DNA from: Treponema sp.
GTDB taxonomy: Bacteria; Spirochaetota; Spirochaetia; Treponematales; Treponemataceae
Assembly: GCA_017464425.1 (NCBI GenBank)
Contig: JAFUDX010000030.1
Coordinates: 41,999 to 105,998, forward strand
Reading direction: 5' to 3'
DNA: 64,000 bases
Shown: positions 1-8,418 of the stretch, in pieces
Numbering within the stretch: the first letter of the stretch is position 1
Layout: the number at the start of each line of letters is the position of its first letter
Notes under the pieces: generated by a model
Databases searched by the model: none
What the model was told of the DNA's origin: nothing
What the model saw: only the letters and a program-made list of their open reading frames with translations
Made by a program: the position numbers and the translations under genes

Positions 1-239
1 ATGCCGAAACATGCATTTCTGCCGATGACAGCAAAGTGAAGGTTTTCGTTATTCCGACCGACGAAGAACTTGTTATGACCGAAGACGCTTTTGCAATCAT
101 GCAGGGCACTTACGATGTTCACACGAATTTCACCTATTCGTTCCAGGACCCAAGCTACCGCAACAAGGCGCGCGAAGAGGGCTTGAAGAAAGAACTCGAA
201 AAGCACCCAGAGCTTGAGAGCATTATTGTTCGCCCGTAG
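1..239 (+). CDS. ackA: Acetate kinase, C-terminal fragment (5' end outside window)
   Basis: Acetate kinase interconverts acetate + ATP and acetyl phosphate + ADP in the cytoplasm. Only the last 78 codons are present, reading in frame from base 3. They contain the family's C-terminal block ([19 protein letters not shown]) followed by an extension of about 45 residues ([14 protein letters not shown]..., ending ESIIVRP) that I associate with treponemal acetate kinases and that is absent from the E. coli enzyme. The frame has no start in the window; the GTG at 36 lies inside the conserved block and is not a real start. The stop is TAG at 237-239, followed by word-type repeats. Identity is firm for so short a piece because the [11 protein letters not shown] motif is characteristic. 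Confidence 0.85.
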   Translation, partial: AETCISADDSKVKVFVIPTDEELVMTEDAFAIMQGTYDVHTNFTYSFQDPSYRNKAREEGLKKELEKHPELESIIVRP

Positions 240-240
240 T

Positions 241-375
241 TTTTGACGCGGATAAACGCAGATAAACGCGGATGTCTTTTAACCACAGATTACACAGATG
301 TCACAGATTTTCACAGATTATTATCTCTCATCTGTGTAATCTCTTGATGCGTAGCATCACGGACATCTGTGGTTT
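241..375. repeat. ATCTGTG-type word repeat forming nested hairpins
   Basis: The gap between ackA and the next gene is built from repeats of the word CACAGAT/ATCTGTG and related GATAAACGC words. It contains a 14-bp perfect inverted repeat (AGATTACACAGATG at 287-300 against CATCTGTGTAATCT at 329-342), an outer arm (AACCACAGAT 281-290 with ATCTGTGGTT 365-374) and a small hairpin GATGC/GCATC at 346-358. Similar sequence recurs at about 1185, 16944, 25189, 26382, 27741, 48717 and 63868. Confidence 0.8.
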
Positions 376-392
376 ATTTCTCGGAGGCTATT

Positions 393-1163
393 ATGAAAAG
401 AATTTGGGTATTAGTAGCGGCTTTCGCTGTTTCGCTTGCTTTCTTGTCTTGCGGAAGCACGAAATCTGTGCAGGAGTCAAAATTTCATGGTGAAGAGCCT
501 GAAATGGCGGCTTCTAAGCGCACTATTATTGACTATCAGGGCGCGGAATTCGGAAGCGCGGTTCCGCAGTGGGTCGTTGACCTTTCTGCAGGACAGTATT
601 CGGAAAGTGCGCTCACCAAGACTATGCCCGATCTCAAAGGCAAAAAGATTTTCGTTACGATTGCAAACGGCGACAACCTTGAATTCGTCCGCCAGTGGAC
701 TGATTTGGTTCAGGTTGAGACCGAAGTGGCAAGTTCTTTGGAACGAGTCGCGGCAAAGGCAGTTGAGGCTCGCATGAGCGGAGACGGCTCGCAGGAAGGA
801 ACGGAAGTAAAAGACAAGCAGTCGATTGAGCAGGCGTTGAACATGTACCGCACTTCACTCACAAGCGTGCGATTCAGCGGGCTTGAAAAAACGGCGCAGT
901 ACTGGACACTCTCTCAGCGAGTCGATGGAAAAAAACAGCCTGTCGGAGAGCCATACTACACCTATTACGCAGTCTGGACGATGGAAAAGGACTTGTTTGA
1001 GTCTCAGCTTAACACGGCAATCAAAAACATTGACGAGACTTCAACTGAGGCTAAAGAACTCAAAGCAATCGTCCGCCAAAAGCTCTCTCAGGAACTTTCG
1101 GTTTCTTCAAATGTCGAAGAAATCAAAGCTGAGGCTGAAGCGTATATCGTAAATAGCAAATAA
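393..1163 (+). CDS. Putative lipoprotein, function unknown
   Basis: A 256-residue exported lipoprotein. The start is the ATG at 393, preceded by TCGGAGG with 5-6 nt spacing; an earlier in-frame GTG at 369 would add eight residues before the signal peptide and is not preferred. Residues 1-19 are a typical spirochaetal signal (MKRIW, hydrophobic core) ending in the lipobox FLSC with the lipidated Cys at 20. The mature part is Lys/Glu rich with long predicted helices at the C-terminus and no motif I recognise; the central region (about 65-210) looks like a compact domain. It stands alone, with word repeats upstream and a strong terminator at 1185-1222 just after the stop. Function cannot be assigned. 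Confidence 0.75.
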   Translation: MKRIWVLVAAFAVSLAFLSCGSTKSVQESKFHGEEPEMAASKRTIIDYQGAEFGSAVPQWVVDLSAGQYSESALTKTMPDLKGKKIFVTIANGDNLEFVRQWTDLVQVETEVASSLERVAAKAVEARMSGDGSQEGTEVKDKQSIEQALNMYRTSLTSVRFSGLEKTAQYWTLSQRVDGKKQPVGEPYYTYYAVWTMEKDLFESQLNTAIKNIDETSTEAKELKAIVRQKLSQELSVSSNVEEIKAEAEAYIVNSK

Positions 1164-1184
1164 TACCGCTTTTTATTTTATTTT

Positions 1185-1222
1185 ATCCACAGATTATGAA
1201 TTGGTAATCTGTGGATTTTTTT
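1185..1222 (+). terminator. Rho-independent terminator made of a repeat word
   Basis: A 12-bp perfect stem (ATCCACAGATTA 1185-1196 and TAATCTGTGGAT 1205-1216) with an 8-nt loop is followed by a run of T from 1217. The stem is the same ATCTGTGGAT word found in the dispersed repeats. It ends the lipoprotein gene on the plus strand; the minus strand lacks a U-tract. Confidence 0.85.
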
Positions 1223-1847
1223 ATCTCTGGCAGCTTCCGTCATGGATTCGCTGTGCTGTTTCTGGATTTGTGAGCAGTTCCACGAGCTTCATGGAAAATT
1301 GCTCGGCAGTGCCCGGTCCGCGACCTGTGAGCAGATTGTTATCCAGCACGAACGGCACATCTTTGATGTGGTGGGAATTTTCGGTGACTTCGCGGGCTTT
1401 GACTTCGCTTCCGCAGTAGACGGCAAGATTTTGCTCCATGCCCGGATAGCAGGTCCACTTGCGGTTTGCGAGAACGCCTGTTTGTGCAAGAACAACGGCA
1501 GGGGAGGCGCACAGAGCGGTAACGAGCTTGCCCTTTCTGTCCATTTTTGTAATCAGTTGGAAGAGGTATTGGTTTGCCGCAAGATTTGTGGCTCCTGGCA
1601 TACCGCCCGGAAAATAAATGGCATCAGGCTCCTTCCCGTCCATTATTTCGATGAAATCTTTGAGCGTATTATCGGCGATAACGGTGATTTCATGGCTCCC
1701 GACAACGACTATTTCATTCTTGGGTGAATTTTCTTCTGGAACTGAAACGGTGATGACATCAATATTTGCCCTTCTGAGATAATCGATAACGGTAAATGCT
1801 TCGATTTCTTCAAAACCAGGCGCCAAAAAAACAGCAACTTTTGACAT
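1221..1847 (-). CDS. DJ-1/PfpI family protein
   Basis: A 208-residue single-domain protein of the DJ-1/ThiJ/PfpI superfamily (class I glutamine amidotransferase-like fold), cytoplasmic. The start matches the family (MSKVAVFLAPGFEEIEA); Glu16 corresponds to the conserved Glu that contacts the reactive cysteine in DJ-1, and Cys113 in ALCASP is the nucleophile-elbow cysteine. The block PDAIYFPGGMPG at 74-85 is also typical. Members act as glyoxalase/deglycase-like, chaperone or redox proteins; the sequence alone does not say which. It is convergent with the upstream lipoprotein gene and stands alone. Confidence 0.9.
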   Translation of the reverse strand: MSKVAVFLAPGFEEIEAFTVIDYLRRANIDVITVSVPEENSPKNEIVVVGSHEITVIADNTLKDFIEIMDGKEPDAIYFPGGMPGATNLAANQYLFQLITKMDRKGKLVTALCASPAVVLAQTGVLANRKWTCYPGMEQNLAVYCGSEVKAREVTENSHHIKDVPFVLDNNLLTGRGPGTAEQFSMKLVELLTNPETAQRIHDGSCQR

Positions 1848-1975
1848 ATGTGGTACTATGCCCCCTTTATTTTCAATTCTACCACCAAAGGAAAAAAATC
1901 GCTATCAAAAAAACGGAAAAAACAGCCGATAATAAGAAAAATTAGAATTTTTGGAGATTTTAAGCAATCTCTTAA

Positions 1976-2004
1976 TTGAAACCTATGCGTGTATAAGGTA
2001 TTAT
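1976..2004 (+). promoter_or_regulatory. Sigma-70-type promoter, probably giving a leaderless mRNA
   Basis: TTGAAA (1976-1981), a 17-bp spacer and TATTAT (1999-2004). The start codon ATG at 2012 lies only 7 nt after the -10 box and has no Shine-Dalgarno sequence, so transcription should begin at or within a base or two of the start codon. Confidence 0.7.
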
Positions 2005-2011
2005 TTATAGT

Positions 2012-3256
2012 ATGAAGAGTGTTTTGGTTATTGATGCCCCGCCCATGTTTCGCGAATATCTGAAGGAAAAACTTTCCTCAGAGAATGTCGTTGTCGAATT
2101 TGCAGACGGACAGCGCGATGCCTTGCCGCGTTTTTTATCAATGCTTCCAGACCTCGTTATTATCAACATCGTAAATGCGGTTGATGATATAAGTGATTTC
2201 CTCGAAAAAAAACAAGCCGATCCCAATGGCAAAAAAATTCCTGTCATCATGACGGGCCCGCTTATTGAGCACGAAGAAGTTTCTGATTTAGTTCAGTATG
2301 GGGTAATCAAATATTTTACCCGTCCCATTAAATTCGACCTCTTTTTTGAGTCTGTCGGCAGGGTGCTCCATTCTGCGTTTGCAATTGATTCTACGCCGAG
2401 CGTCCTTGACATGCACTTAAATAAAGAAATCATCTTCATTGAGATTGCAAAGGGCTTGAACCGAGAAAAAATTACGCTTCTCAAATACAAAATTTCTGAA
2501 CTTATAGAAAACAGCGGGCTCAAACTGCCCAAACTCGTTCTTATGATGTCCGATTTACGGCTCAGTTATGTCGATGGCCTTAACCTTGATTTGCTGCTCA
2601 CGAATATTCTTGCGGACAGAAAAGTCCTTCGCCGCAATATAAAAATTCTTTCTTTCGACCCGTTTGTTTCAGATTTTATTGAAGGGCACCCCAATTATGA
2701 CGGCATTCAGGTTGTTCAGAATCTTTCTGAAGTCGTTAATTCCCTCGTTTCTGGTGCAGATGCATCGAATGTTCAGGATGTTATTTCAGATAAAATTCTT
2801 GCCTCTTCTGGTGATTCTGATGAAGGTTCCGTTGCGCTGCGATTTTTTGCCGATACGGGTACTGTTGGCGAAACAGAGGAGCTTACTGCCGGCCAGCTAA
2901 AAATTGCCATCATCGATGTTGATTTTTCCGTCGTGCAATATTTAACCCGCGTCACAGAAACAATCGGTGAGGTCACGGTTTTTAACGGTGGCAAGGAATT
3001 CATCGAAAAGGTGCAGCCAAATCAGTTTAATCTTGCGATTACGGGAATGTACATGCCGGAGGTTACGGGGCTTGATGTGCTCCGCTTCCTTGTTGAAAAG
3101 CACATCGATTTGCCTGTCATCGTATATTCAACGATAGTCCAAAAAGAAGTTATCATGCAGACATTGCGGCTGGGAGCTTCCAGCTATTTGGTCAAACCGC
3201 AGCCTGCTCAGGTCATCACTCAAAAAGCACTGGAAATTGTGAATGCAAAACGATAA
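2012..3256 (+). CDS. Double receiver-like protein with STAS-like middle, both phosphoacceptor Asp missing
   Basis: A 414-residue cytoplasmic protein. Residues 1-120 and 294-414 each have the order and hydrophobic pattern of a CheY-type receiver domain; about 137-245 between them resembles a STAS-like domain. In the first receiver the phosphoacceptor position is Asn52 (PDLVIIN) and the usual Lys is Arg104 (FTRP). In the second, the acidic pair (Asp302, Asp304) and Lys395 are kept but the phosphoacceptor is Gly345 (LAITGMYMP). Neither domain should take up phosphate in the normal way. It overlaps the hybrid kinase start by 14 bases, so the two are translationally coupled and probably work together. 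A role as a scaffold or adaptor for the kinase is inference. Confidence 0.8.
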   Translation: MKSVLVIDAPPMFREYLKEKLSSENVVVEFADGQRDALPRFLSMLPDLVIINIVNAVDDISDFLEKKQADPNGKKIPVIMTGPLIEHEEVSDLVQYGVIKYFTRPIKFDLFFESVGRVLHSAFAIDSTPSVLDMHLNKEIIFIEIAKGLNREKITLLKYKISELIENSGLKLPKLVLMMSDLRLSYVDGLNLDLLLTNILADRKVLRRNIKILSFDPFVSDFIEGHPNYDGIQVVQNLSEVVNSLVSGADASNVQDVISDKILASSGDSDEGSVALRFFADTGTVGETEELTAGQLKIAIIDVDFSVVQYLTRVTETIGEVTVFNGGKEFIEKVQPNQFNLAITGMYMPEVTGLDVLRFLVEKHIDLPVIVYSTIVQKEVIMQTLRLGASSYLVKPQPAQVITQKALEIVNAKR

Positions 3257-4976
3257 AAGCGAACTGAACGATACCACCCGCTATCTTGCGAACACATTGC
3301 ATGAAATCCGTACGCCGATTCAGACGATTATCGGAGCGGCCGAACTTTTGCAGGATACTGTTCTTGACAAGGAGCAAAAGGAATATATCCGTCAGATTCT
3401 TTTTAGCGCAGAAGGACTTTTGGAGCTCGCGAACAATATCCTTGATTTTGCAAAAATGAATCAGAACGGTCTTAAAATCGAAAACATTCCGTTCGATATT
3501 GCCTATGTCGCTGAACATGTCGTGGATTCTGAGAGCGTTAAGGCATTTAATCGCGGCGTTGAGCTTATCCTTGAAATATCTCCGAATGTGCCGGCGATGG
3601 TTACGGGCGATTCCATGCGCGTGCGGCAGATTATGCTTAACTTAATCAGCAATGCGGTTAAATTCACAAAAGAAGGCTATGTTCATGTAGAGCTTGATTA
3701 TAATAAAAAAGACGGCATTTGCTTTATCGTCACTGATTCTGGCATCGGTATTCCAGAAGACAATCAGGATAAACTGTTTACCGATTATTTTCAGGCGGAT
3801 ATTTCTACCTACCGGCTTTTTGGCGGAACCGGGCTGGGGCTTTCTATCAGCAAAAATCTCGTGAATCTCATGGGGGGCAAAATCGGGGTCAAAACGAATC
3901 CTGATGGTGGCTCTATTTTCTTTTTTACGCTCCCGTTGCCTGTCGCAATCGAAAAAACTGCAAAAATCAATTTTACGAAAAATCCTGCCGAGCAACGAAT
4001 CCTTATCGTTGATGACAGTGATCTTGCTGCCAACAGTTTTAAGAAAAAGCTTTCCTATCTGGGATTTACGCAGGTCGAAGTGTGCACCGATGCAAGTACG
4101 GTCGTGTCGCTTCTCGCACAGACCGAAGTCGAAGGTGCGCCTTTTAAAATCGCGTTTATCGATATGGTTATGAAGGGCGGCCTTGATGGCTGGCATGTCG
4201 GCTTTGATATTCATCAATTGGGAAGCATTTCTACATCTCTTTATCTTCTTGTTCCCGAAGGTCAGATGCATGAAGACGCAAAAATGAAATTCCTTGATTT
4301 GTACAAGGGCTATTTGTACAAGCCAATCAAGCGGAATATGCTCGTCTCGCTCCTTTCCGAAGAGCTTTTTGAGAGTGATTTACAAAAATTGTCACGGTCT
4401 GGTGATGAATTTATCGAAATCGAAGAACTTGAAGTGCTTTCTACTGCTGAAGAAGAAAATCCGTCTTCGCCAACAGCTGTTCCTGTTGAAAAAAAGGAAA
4501 ATATTGCCGAAGGTTTAAAAATTCTGGTAGCGGAAGATCATCCGATGAACCGAAAGCTGCTTGAGACATTCCTTAAAAAATTCGGCGCACAGGTGTATCT
4601 TGCGGAAAACGCTGTGGAAGCACTTAAAATCATCGAAGAAACGCCTGAAATCAGCATGGTTTTTATGGACATCTTTATGCCCGAAAAAAACGGCATTGAG
4701 GCAACGAAAGAACTGCGGGCAATGCACTATAACGAGATAATTATCGCTTGCACCGCAAATAACGATACGAACGATTTTGAGGAATACAAAAAGAGCGGCA
4801 TAAACGACATTCTGGTAAAACCGTTCAAAAGTGACACCTTAAAATCAATGATTGAAAAATGGAAGGAAGTCATGAAGACCATTTCGTTCGAGCAGATAAA
4901 TTTGCTGAACATCGACAGTGACTTTTTTGTCGAAGATTCCAAAAACGGAACACAACACGATGAACCGAATGAATAG
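3243..4976 (+). CDS. Soluble hybrid sensor histidine kinase with two receiver domains
   Basis: A 577-residue kinase with no membrane segment and no N-terminal sensor. Order: HisKA dimerisation/phosphoacceptor helix with His20 (ANTLHEIRTPIQ), HATPase_c with N-box at 133-141 (NLISNAVKF), G1 at 165-171 (DSGIGIP) and G2 at 194-202 (GGTGLGLSI); receiver 1 from about 251 with Asp257/258, Asp307 and Lys360; receiver 2 from about 425 with Glu431/Asp432, Asp476 and Lys526. Unlike the preceding protein, both receivers look competent. No HPt domain is visible, so onward transfer must use another protein. The start ATG lies inside the end of the previous gene. The signal must come from a partner, plausibly the upstream receiver/STAS-like protein. 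Confidence 0.92.
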   Translation: MQNDKSELNDTTRYLANTLHEIRTPIQTIIGAAELLQDTVLDKEQKEYIRQILFSAEGLLELANNILDFAKMNQNGLKIENIPFDIAYVAEHVVDSESVKAFNRGVELILEISPNVPAMVTGDSMRVRQIMLNLISNAVKFTKEGYVHVELDYNKKDGICFIVTDSGIGIPEDNQDKLFTDYFQADISTYRLFGGTGLGLSISKNLVNLMGGKIGVKTNPDGGSIFFFTLPLPVAIEKTAKINFTKNPAEQRILIVDDSDLAANSFKKKLSYLGFTQVEVCTDASTVVSLLAQTEVEGAPFKIAFIDMVMKGGLDGWHVGFDIHQLGSISTSLYLLVPEGQMHEDAKMKFLDLYKGYLYKPIKRNMLVSLLSEELFESDLQKLSRSGDEFIEIEELEVLSTAEEENPSSPTAVPVEKKENIAEGLKILVAEDHPMNRKLLETFLKKFGAQVYLAENAVEALKIIEETPEISMVFMDIFMPEKNGIEATKELRAMHYNEIIIACTANNDTNDFEEYKKSGINDILVKPFKSDTLKSMIEKWKEVMKTISFEQINLLNIDSDFFVEDSKNGTQHDEPNE

Positions 4977-5829
4977 CGTTTCAGAATCATATATCAAATC
5001 AAATTTGCATACGCACTCAACATTTTGTGACGGCAAAAACACCCCAGAGGAAAATGTTATCGCGGCAATTCAAAAAAATATTCGCGTGCTCGGTTTTACT
5101 TCACATTCAATGTTCCCGTTTTGGACCGAGACATACATGCACCCAGAAGATTTTTCTTCTTATTGCGCTGAGATTCATCGTCTTCAAAAAAAATATGCGG
5201 GTCAGATTACCATTCGGCTTGGCTTTGAGACGGATTTTATTCCCGGTGTTTCCGTTCCGAATATTCAGAATTATGCTGAATTTGAGCCTGACTATCTGAT
5301 TGGCTCCGTTCATTTTATTTTTCAGCGGGAAGGGGCGTTTGCTGTCGATTACAAGACCGAGATTTTAAAAAACGGCGCAGAAAAATACTACAAAAATGAC
5401 ATTCGTTCGTTGATTTGTGATTATTTTTCGCTTCAAAAAGAAATGCTTTTAAAAGGTGATTTTGCCGTGCTCGGTCATGCGGATTTGATTCGGAAATTTA
5501 ACGAGAAAAGCCCGTTTTTTGATGAAACTGAAGACTGGTACAAAAATGAACTCAAAGAACTGGCTAGTGCTGTCGCACGCGCTGGAATTGCCACTGAAAT
5601 CAATAGCGGTGCAATCGCGCGTGGCTATCTCTCAAAACCGTACCCAAGCGAATATTTTCTTTCTCTTTTAAAAGAAAAAGGCGTTCCTGTTGCTATCACA
5701 GCTGACGCTCATGCTGAGGAAATGCTTGATTGTGATTTTGAGAATTCTCTGTTACTGGCAAAAAAAATCGGCTATACCGAAGTGATTTATGACATCGATA
5801 GAGCCGGTTATAGATTTTGCAGTATTTAG
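4960..5829 (+). CDS. PHP-domain histidinol-phosphatase-like protein
   Basis: A 289-residue metal-dependent phosphoesterase of the PHP superfamily, most like the HisJ/HisK type histidinol-phosphatase that makes histidinol from histidinol phosphate. Visible motifs are the first metal-binding block NLHTHSTFCDG (His17, His19), GFTSHS, GFETDF, GSVHF, GHADL and ITADAH near the C-terminus. The ATG at 4960 (MNRMNSVSE) is chosen; it overlaps the kinase stop by 17 bases, and a second ATG at 4969 is possible. An in-frame ATG at 4918 would lie further inside the kinase gene and lacks support. No other histidine genes are in the window, so another phosphate substrate cannot be excluded. The stop overlaps the stop of the convergent DksA-like gene. 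Confidence 0.85.
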   Translation: MNRMNSVSESYIKSNLHTHSTFCDGKNTPEENVIAAIQKNIRVLGFTSHSMFPFWTETYMHPEDFSSYCAEIHRLQKKYAGQITIRLGFETDFIPGVSVPNIQNYAEFEPDYLIGSVHFIFQREGAFAVDYKTEILKNGAEKYYKNDIRSLICDYFSLQKEMLLKGDFAVLGHADLIRKFNEKSPFFDETEDWYKNELKELASAVARAGIATEINSGAIARGYLSKPYPSEYFLSLLKEKGVPVAITADAHAEEMLDCDFENSLLLAKKIGYTEVIYDIDRAGYRFCSI

Positions 5830-6182
5830 CGGTTTCTTCGCTCGTCTTCGCTCTTGCACGCAATGCACATGAATGCATACGGAATTGCTTCGAGGCGGGC
5901 GATTGGAATTTCTTTGTGGCATTTTAAGCAAATGCCGTACTTGCCCTGACTGATTCTGTCGAGCGCGTTGTTAATCATTGTGAGGCGGTTTGAGTCTTGT
6001 GCACCCAAAGACTCAAGGAGTGCGCCATCGATTGCGTCTGATGCGATGTCGACTTCATCTCCCGGTTCGCCGCTTTCGACCATCTTTTTATATTCTGAAT
6101 GTTTGTCGGCCAATGATTTTAAGATTTGTTCTTTTTGTTCCAAAAGATTTGTTTTCATTTTATCAATGAAGGATTGTTCCAT
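5826..6182 (-). CDS. DksA/TraR-type zinc-finger protein
   Basis: A 118-residue cytoplasmic protein: an N-terminal helical coiled-coil (about 1-75) and a C-terminal C4 zinc finger (CLKC, 17 residues, CIAC) as in the DksA/TraR family, which binds the RNA polymerase secondary channel and modulates initiation with ppGpp. The coiled-coil tip contains acidic residues (ESGEPGDEVDIASDAID), consistent with a functional DksA-like tip. The ATG at 6182 is chosen because GGGAGAA lies 6 nt upstream; the frame stays open further up but the added residues are hydrophobic and unlike the family. It is divergent from infA. Confidence 0.88.
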   Translation of the reverse strand: MEQSFIDKMKTNLLEQKEQILKSLADKHSEYKKMVESGEPGDEVDIASDAIDGALLESLGAQDSNRLTMINNALDRISQGKYGICLKCHKEIPIARLEAIPYAFMCIACKSEDERRNR

Positions 6183-6290
6183 GTCATTTCTCCCATGTTG
6201 CAATTTTTTTGTTATTAGATAATAATAAGGGAGAAATCTTGAAAAGACAAGAAAAATATTCAAGGTTTTTCATACATTTTTGGAGGAATC

Positions 6291-6512
6291 GTGGCTAAAG
6301 AAGAAGCGATTGAAGTAGAAGGCATTGTAAAAGAAGCTTTGCCAAACACCCAGTTCCGTGTTGAACTCAAAAACGGCGGGCATGTAGTTTTGGCGCATTT
6401 GTCAGGAAAAATGCGAAAACATTATATCAAAATCGTACCAGGTGACAGCGTAAAAGTTGCCCTTTCTCCGTACGACTTAAATCGCGGGCGAATCATTTTC
6501 CGCGAACGCTAA
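6291..6512 (+). CDS. infA: Translation initiation factor IF-1
   Basis: IF-1 is a single OB-fold protein that binds the 30S A site during initiation. The 73-residue product has the standard length and sequence ([55 protein letters not shown]). The start is GTG at 6291, preceded by GGAGG with 4 nt spacing. It sits alone between a divergent DksA-like gene and aroA, not in a ribosomal protein operon. Confidence 0.97.
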   Translation: MAKEEAIEVEGIVKEALPNTQFRVELKNGGHVVLAHLSGKMRKHYIKIVPGDSVKVALSPYDLNRGRIIFRER

Positions 6513-6559
6513 TTTTTATCCTCTCACAAAAGCTATCTGTGGCATTTTGTGCAAAAATA

Positions 6560-6568
6560 TGATAAAAT
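6560..6568 (+). promoter_or_regulatory. Extended -10 promoter of aroA
   Basis: TG (6560-6561), one base, then TAAAAT (6563-6568), with no clear -35 box. The aroA ATG at 6575 follows after six bases and there is no Shine-Dalgarno sequence, so a leaderless transcript is predicted. Confidence 0.55.
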
Positions 6569-6574
6569 CCCCCT

Positions 6575-7975
6575 ATGAACATTATCGCGTCACGCAGCAG
6601 TTTATCGGGGGCAATCACCGTTCCCGGCTCTAAATCTCATACAATCCGTGCGCTCTTGCTTGCAACGCTTGCCGAGGGCACTTCTCACATAAAAAATCCG
6701 CTCCCAAGCGCAGATTGTCTTTCAACGGCGGCGGCGGTTCCGCTCATCGGCTCGGAAGTCGATTTGAATCTTTTGGCGGAGGGCGAGCCGGGCACTGAAT
6801 GGACAGTGTACGGTGCGGGGAAAAGTCTCCATCTTCCTGATGATGTCGTGAATGTGGGCGACTCAGGCTCGCTTTTGTATTTTTTAACGCCCGTTGCAGC
6901 CTGCTTTGAGGGCACTTCTGTCTTTACGGGAGACGCGAGCATCAGAAAGCGACCGGTGAATCATGTTGTTGACGCGTTGAATCAGCTCGGAGCGAAGTGT
7001 TTTGTCACGCGACCGAACGCGAATGGCTGCCCGCTCGTGATTACAGGCTCAATCAAAAAGGGCGGCGTTGTGCGGACGGCGGGCGAAATTTCAAGCCAGT
7101 ACATTTCTGGTCTCATGATGGCAGGAATCCTCACCGACGAGCCAATCACTATTGAGCTTTCAAATCCTAAAGAAACGCCCTACCTCACGATGACGCAAAA
7201 ATGGCTCGAAAAAGTGGGCGTTCAGTGTTCCGTTTCCGAGGACTTCAAGCATATTTCGGTTACGCCGAACAAAAATCTCAAAGGCTTCGATGTCACAATT
7301 CCGAGCGATTGGGAAGGAGTCGCGTTCCCGCTCATTGCCGCGCTTGTTTCGGACTCAAAAATCACGATTGAGAATGTGGATTCAAGCGGAACGCAGGGAG
7401 ACGACGCGATTGTCTCGATTTTGCAGTCGCTCGGCGCGGATATTCAATGGAATAAGGAAAAAGAAACGCTCGTCGTTGCGGGCGGAAAGTGCGCCAAAGA
7501 CGGAATCGGGCGGCTTTCAACCGAAAATCTTCCGAACGGCGAACTTCATGTAAATATTTCGGGCTTCCCTGACGCGGTGTGCGCTCTTTCTGCAATCGCG
7601 TGCTTTACCGAGGGCACGGTCTACATCGAAGATGCCGCCGTCTGCCGCCGAAAGGAAACCGACCGTCTCAAAGTGCTTGCCGTGGAGCTTTCAAAACTCG
7701 GCGCACACATCGAAGAAAAAGAAGATTCGCTCGTAATTCACGGTCATTCTCCGTTCCTCAAAGACGGCTCGCCGAATCCTGATTTCAAATTGCACGGCGC
7801 AATCTGCGAGAGTTACGATGACCACCGCATGGCAATGTCGCTCGCTTCAATCGGAGTGGGGCTTCCAGATGGCGAAAAAATCATCATCAACAACGCGGAG
7901 TGCTGTGCCGTCAGTTTCCCGCATTTTTACGATGTGATGAATACAATCAATGCAGGGTATAGGGAAGAGGTGTAA
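6575..7975 (+). CDS. aroA: 3-phosphoshikimate 1-carboxyvinyltransferase (EPSP synthase)
   Basis: EPSP synthase transfers the enolpyruvyl group of PEP to shikimate 3-phosphate in the shikimate pathway (cytoplasm). The 466-residue product has the N-terminal substrate loop with Lys20-Ser21 (TVPGSKSHTIRALLLATL), a GDSGSLLYFL block, SSQYISGLMMAG, RRKETDRLKVL and YDDHRMAMSLA. Length is slightly above the usual 430-450. The start at 6575 is set by the match to the family (ASRSSLSGAITVPGSKS); no RBS precedes it. No other aro genes are near. Confidence 0.96.
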   Translation: MNIIASRSSLSGAITVPGSKSHTIRALLLATLAEGTSHIKNPLPSADCLSTAAAVPLIGSEVDLNLLAEGEPGTEWTVYGAGKSLHLPDDVVNVGDSGSLLYFLTPVAACFEGTSVFTGDASIRKRPVNHVVDALNQLGAKCFVTRPNANGCPLVITGSIKKGGVVRTAGEISSQYISGLMMAGILTDEPITIELSNPKETPYLTMTQKWLEKVGVQCSVSEDFKHISVTPNKNLKGFDVTIPSDWEGVAFPLIAALVSDSKITIENVDSSGTQGDDAIVSILQSLGADIQWNKEKETLVVAGGKCAKDGIGRLSTENLPNGELHVNISGFPDAVCALSAIACFTEGTVYIEDAAVCRRKETDRLKVLAVELSKLGAHIEEKEDSLVIHGHSPFLKDGSPNPDFKLHGAICESYDDHRMAMSLASIGVGLPDGEKIIINNAECCAVSFPHFYDVMNTINAGYREEV

Positions 7976-7987
7976 AAACTTCTGTTA

Positions 7988-8410
7988 TTACTGTTTCTGG
8001 ATAATTTCTAGCATTTGGGCAGGAGTCACGACGAATGGCTTTACGGGAAAATGTTTGAGATTTCCTGTGACGAGATACGCTTCTTCTGCAAATTTTTGTT
8101 TTGCCGTCATTGTAATGTTATAGAAAACAGCGTCATCAGGGTCAGAAACAATGTCGTTTATGTCTTCCGAAATGGAATCAAGCATTCTGCCATTTTCTAT
8201 GATTACTTTTATAACTTCTGAAACGATATGCGTGTTAAAACTAAATTTCTTTCGGGAAAGCACTTCTATATATTCAGAAAGAATTTCACTATGAAGCAGT
8301 GGCGTGATTTTCTTTTCTTGGATAAGCAATAAAATTTTCGCAGGATTTGAATCGGCTTTATATAATGCAGAGACAAGGACATTTGTATCTATTGTGGCAT
8401 AAATATGCAT
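7988..8410 (-). CDS. PIN-domain toxin of a type II toxin-antitoxin pair
   Basis: A 140-residue PIN-domain protein, a likely Mg-dependent ribonuclease. Conserved acidic positions are seen in TIDTNVLVSAL (Asp8), ILSEYIEVL, and SDPDDAVF; the last motif reads LVTGNLKHFP, with Asn where many VapC proteins have Asp, as in the COG1569 subgroup. It follows the small antitoxin-like gene by 8 bases and is probably co-transcribed and coupled. The pair is convergent with aroA. Whether it still acts as a toxin cannot be told from sequence. Confidence 0.85.
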   Translation of the reverse strand: MHIYATIDTNVLVSALYKADSNPAKILLLIQEKKITPLLHSEILSEYIEVLSRKKFSFNTHIVSEVIKVIIENGRMLDSISEDINDIVSDPDDAVFYNITMTAKQKFAEEAYLVTGNLKHFPVKPFVVTPAQMLEIIQKQ

Positions 8411-8418
8411 ATATACGA

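Noticed and set aside
1242..1727. 161-codon plus-strand frame opposite the DJ-1 gene
   Set aside because: Shadow of the DJ-1 coding strand; no family match or ribosome binding site.
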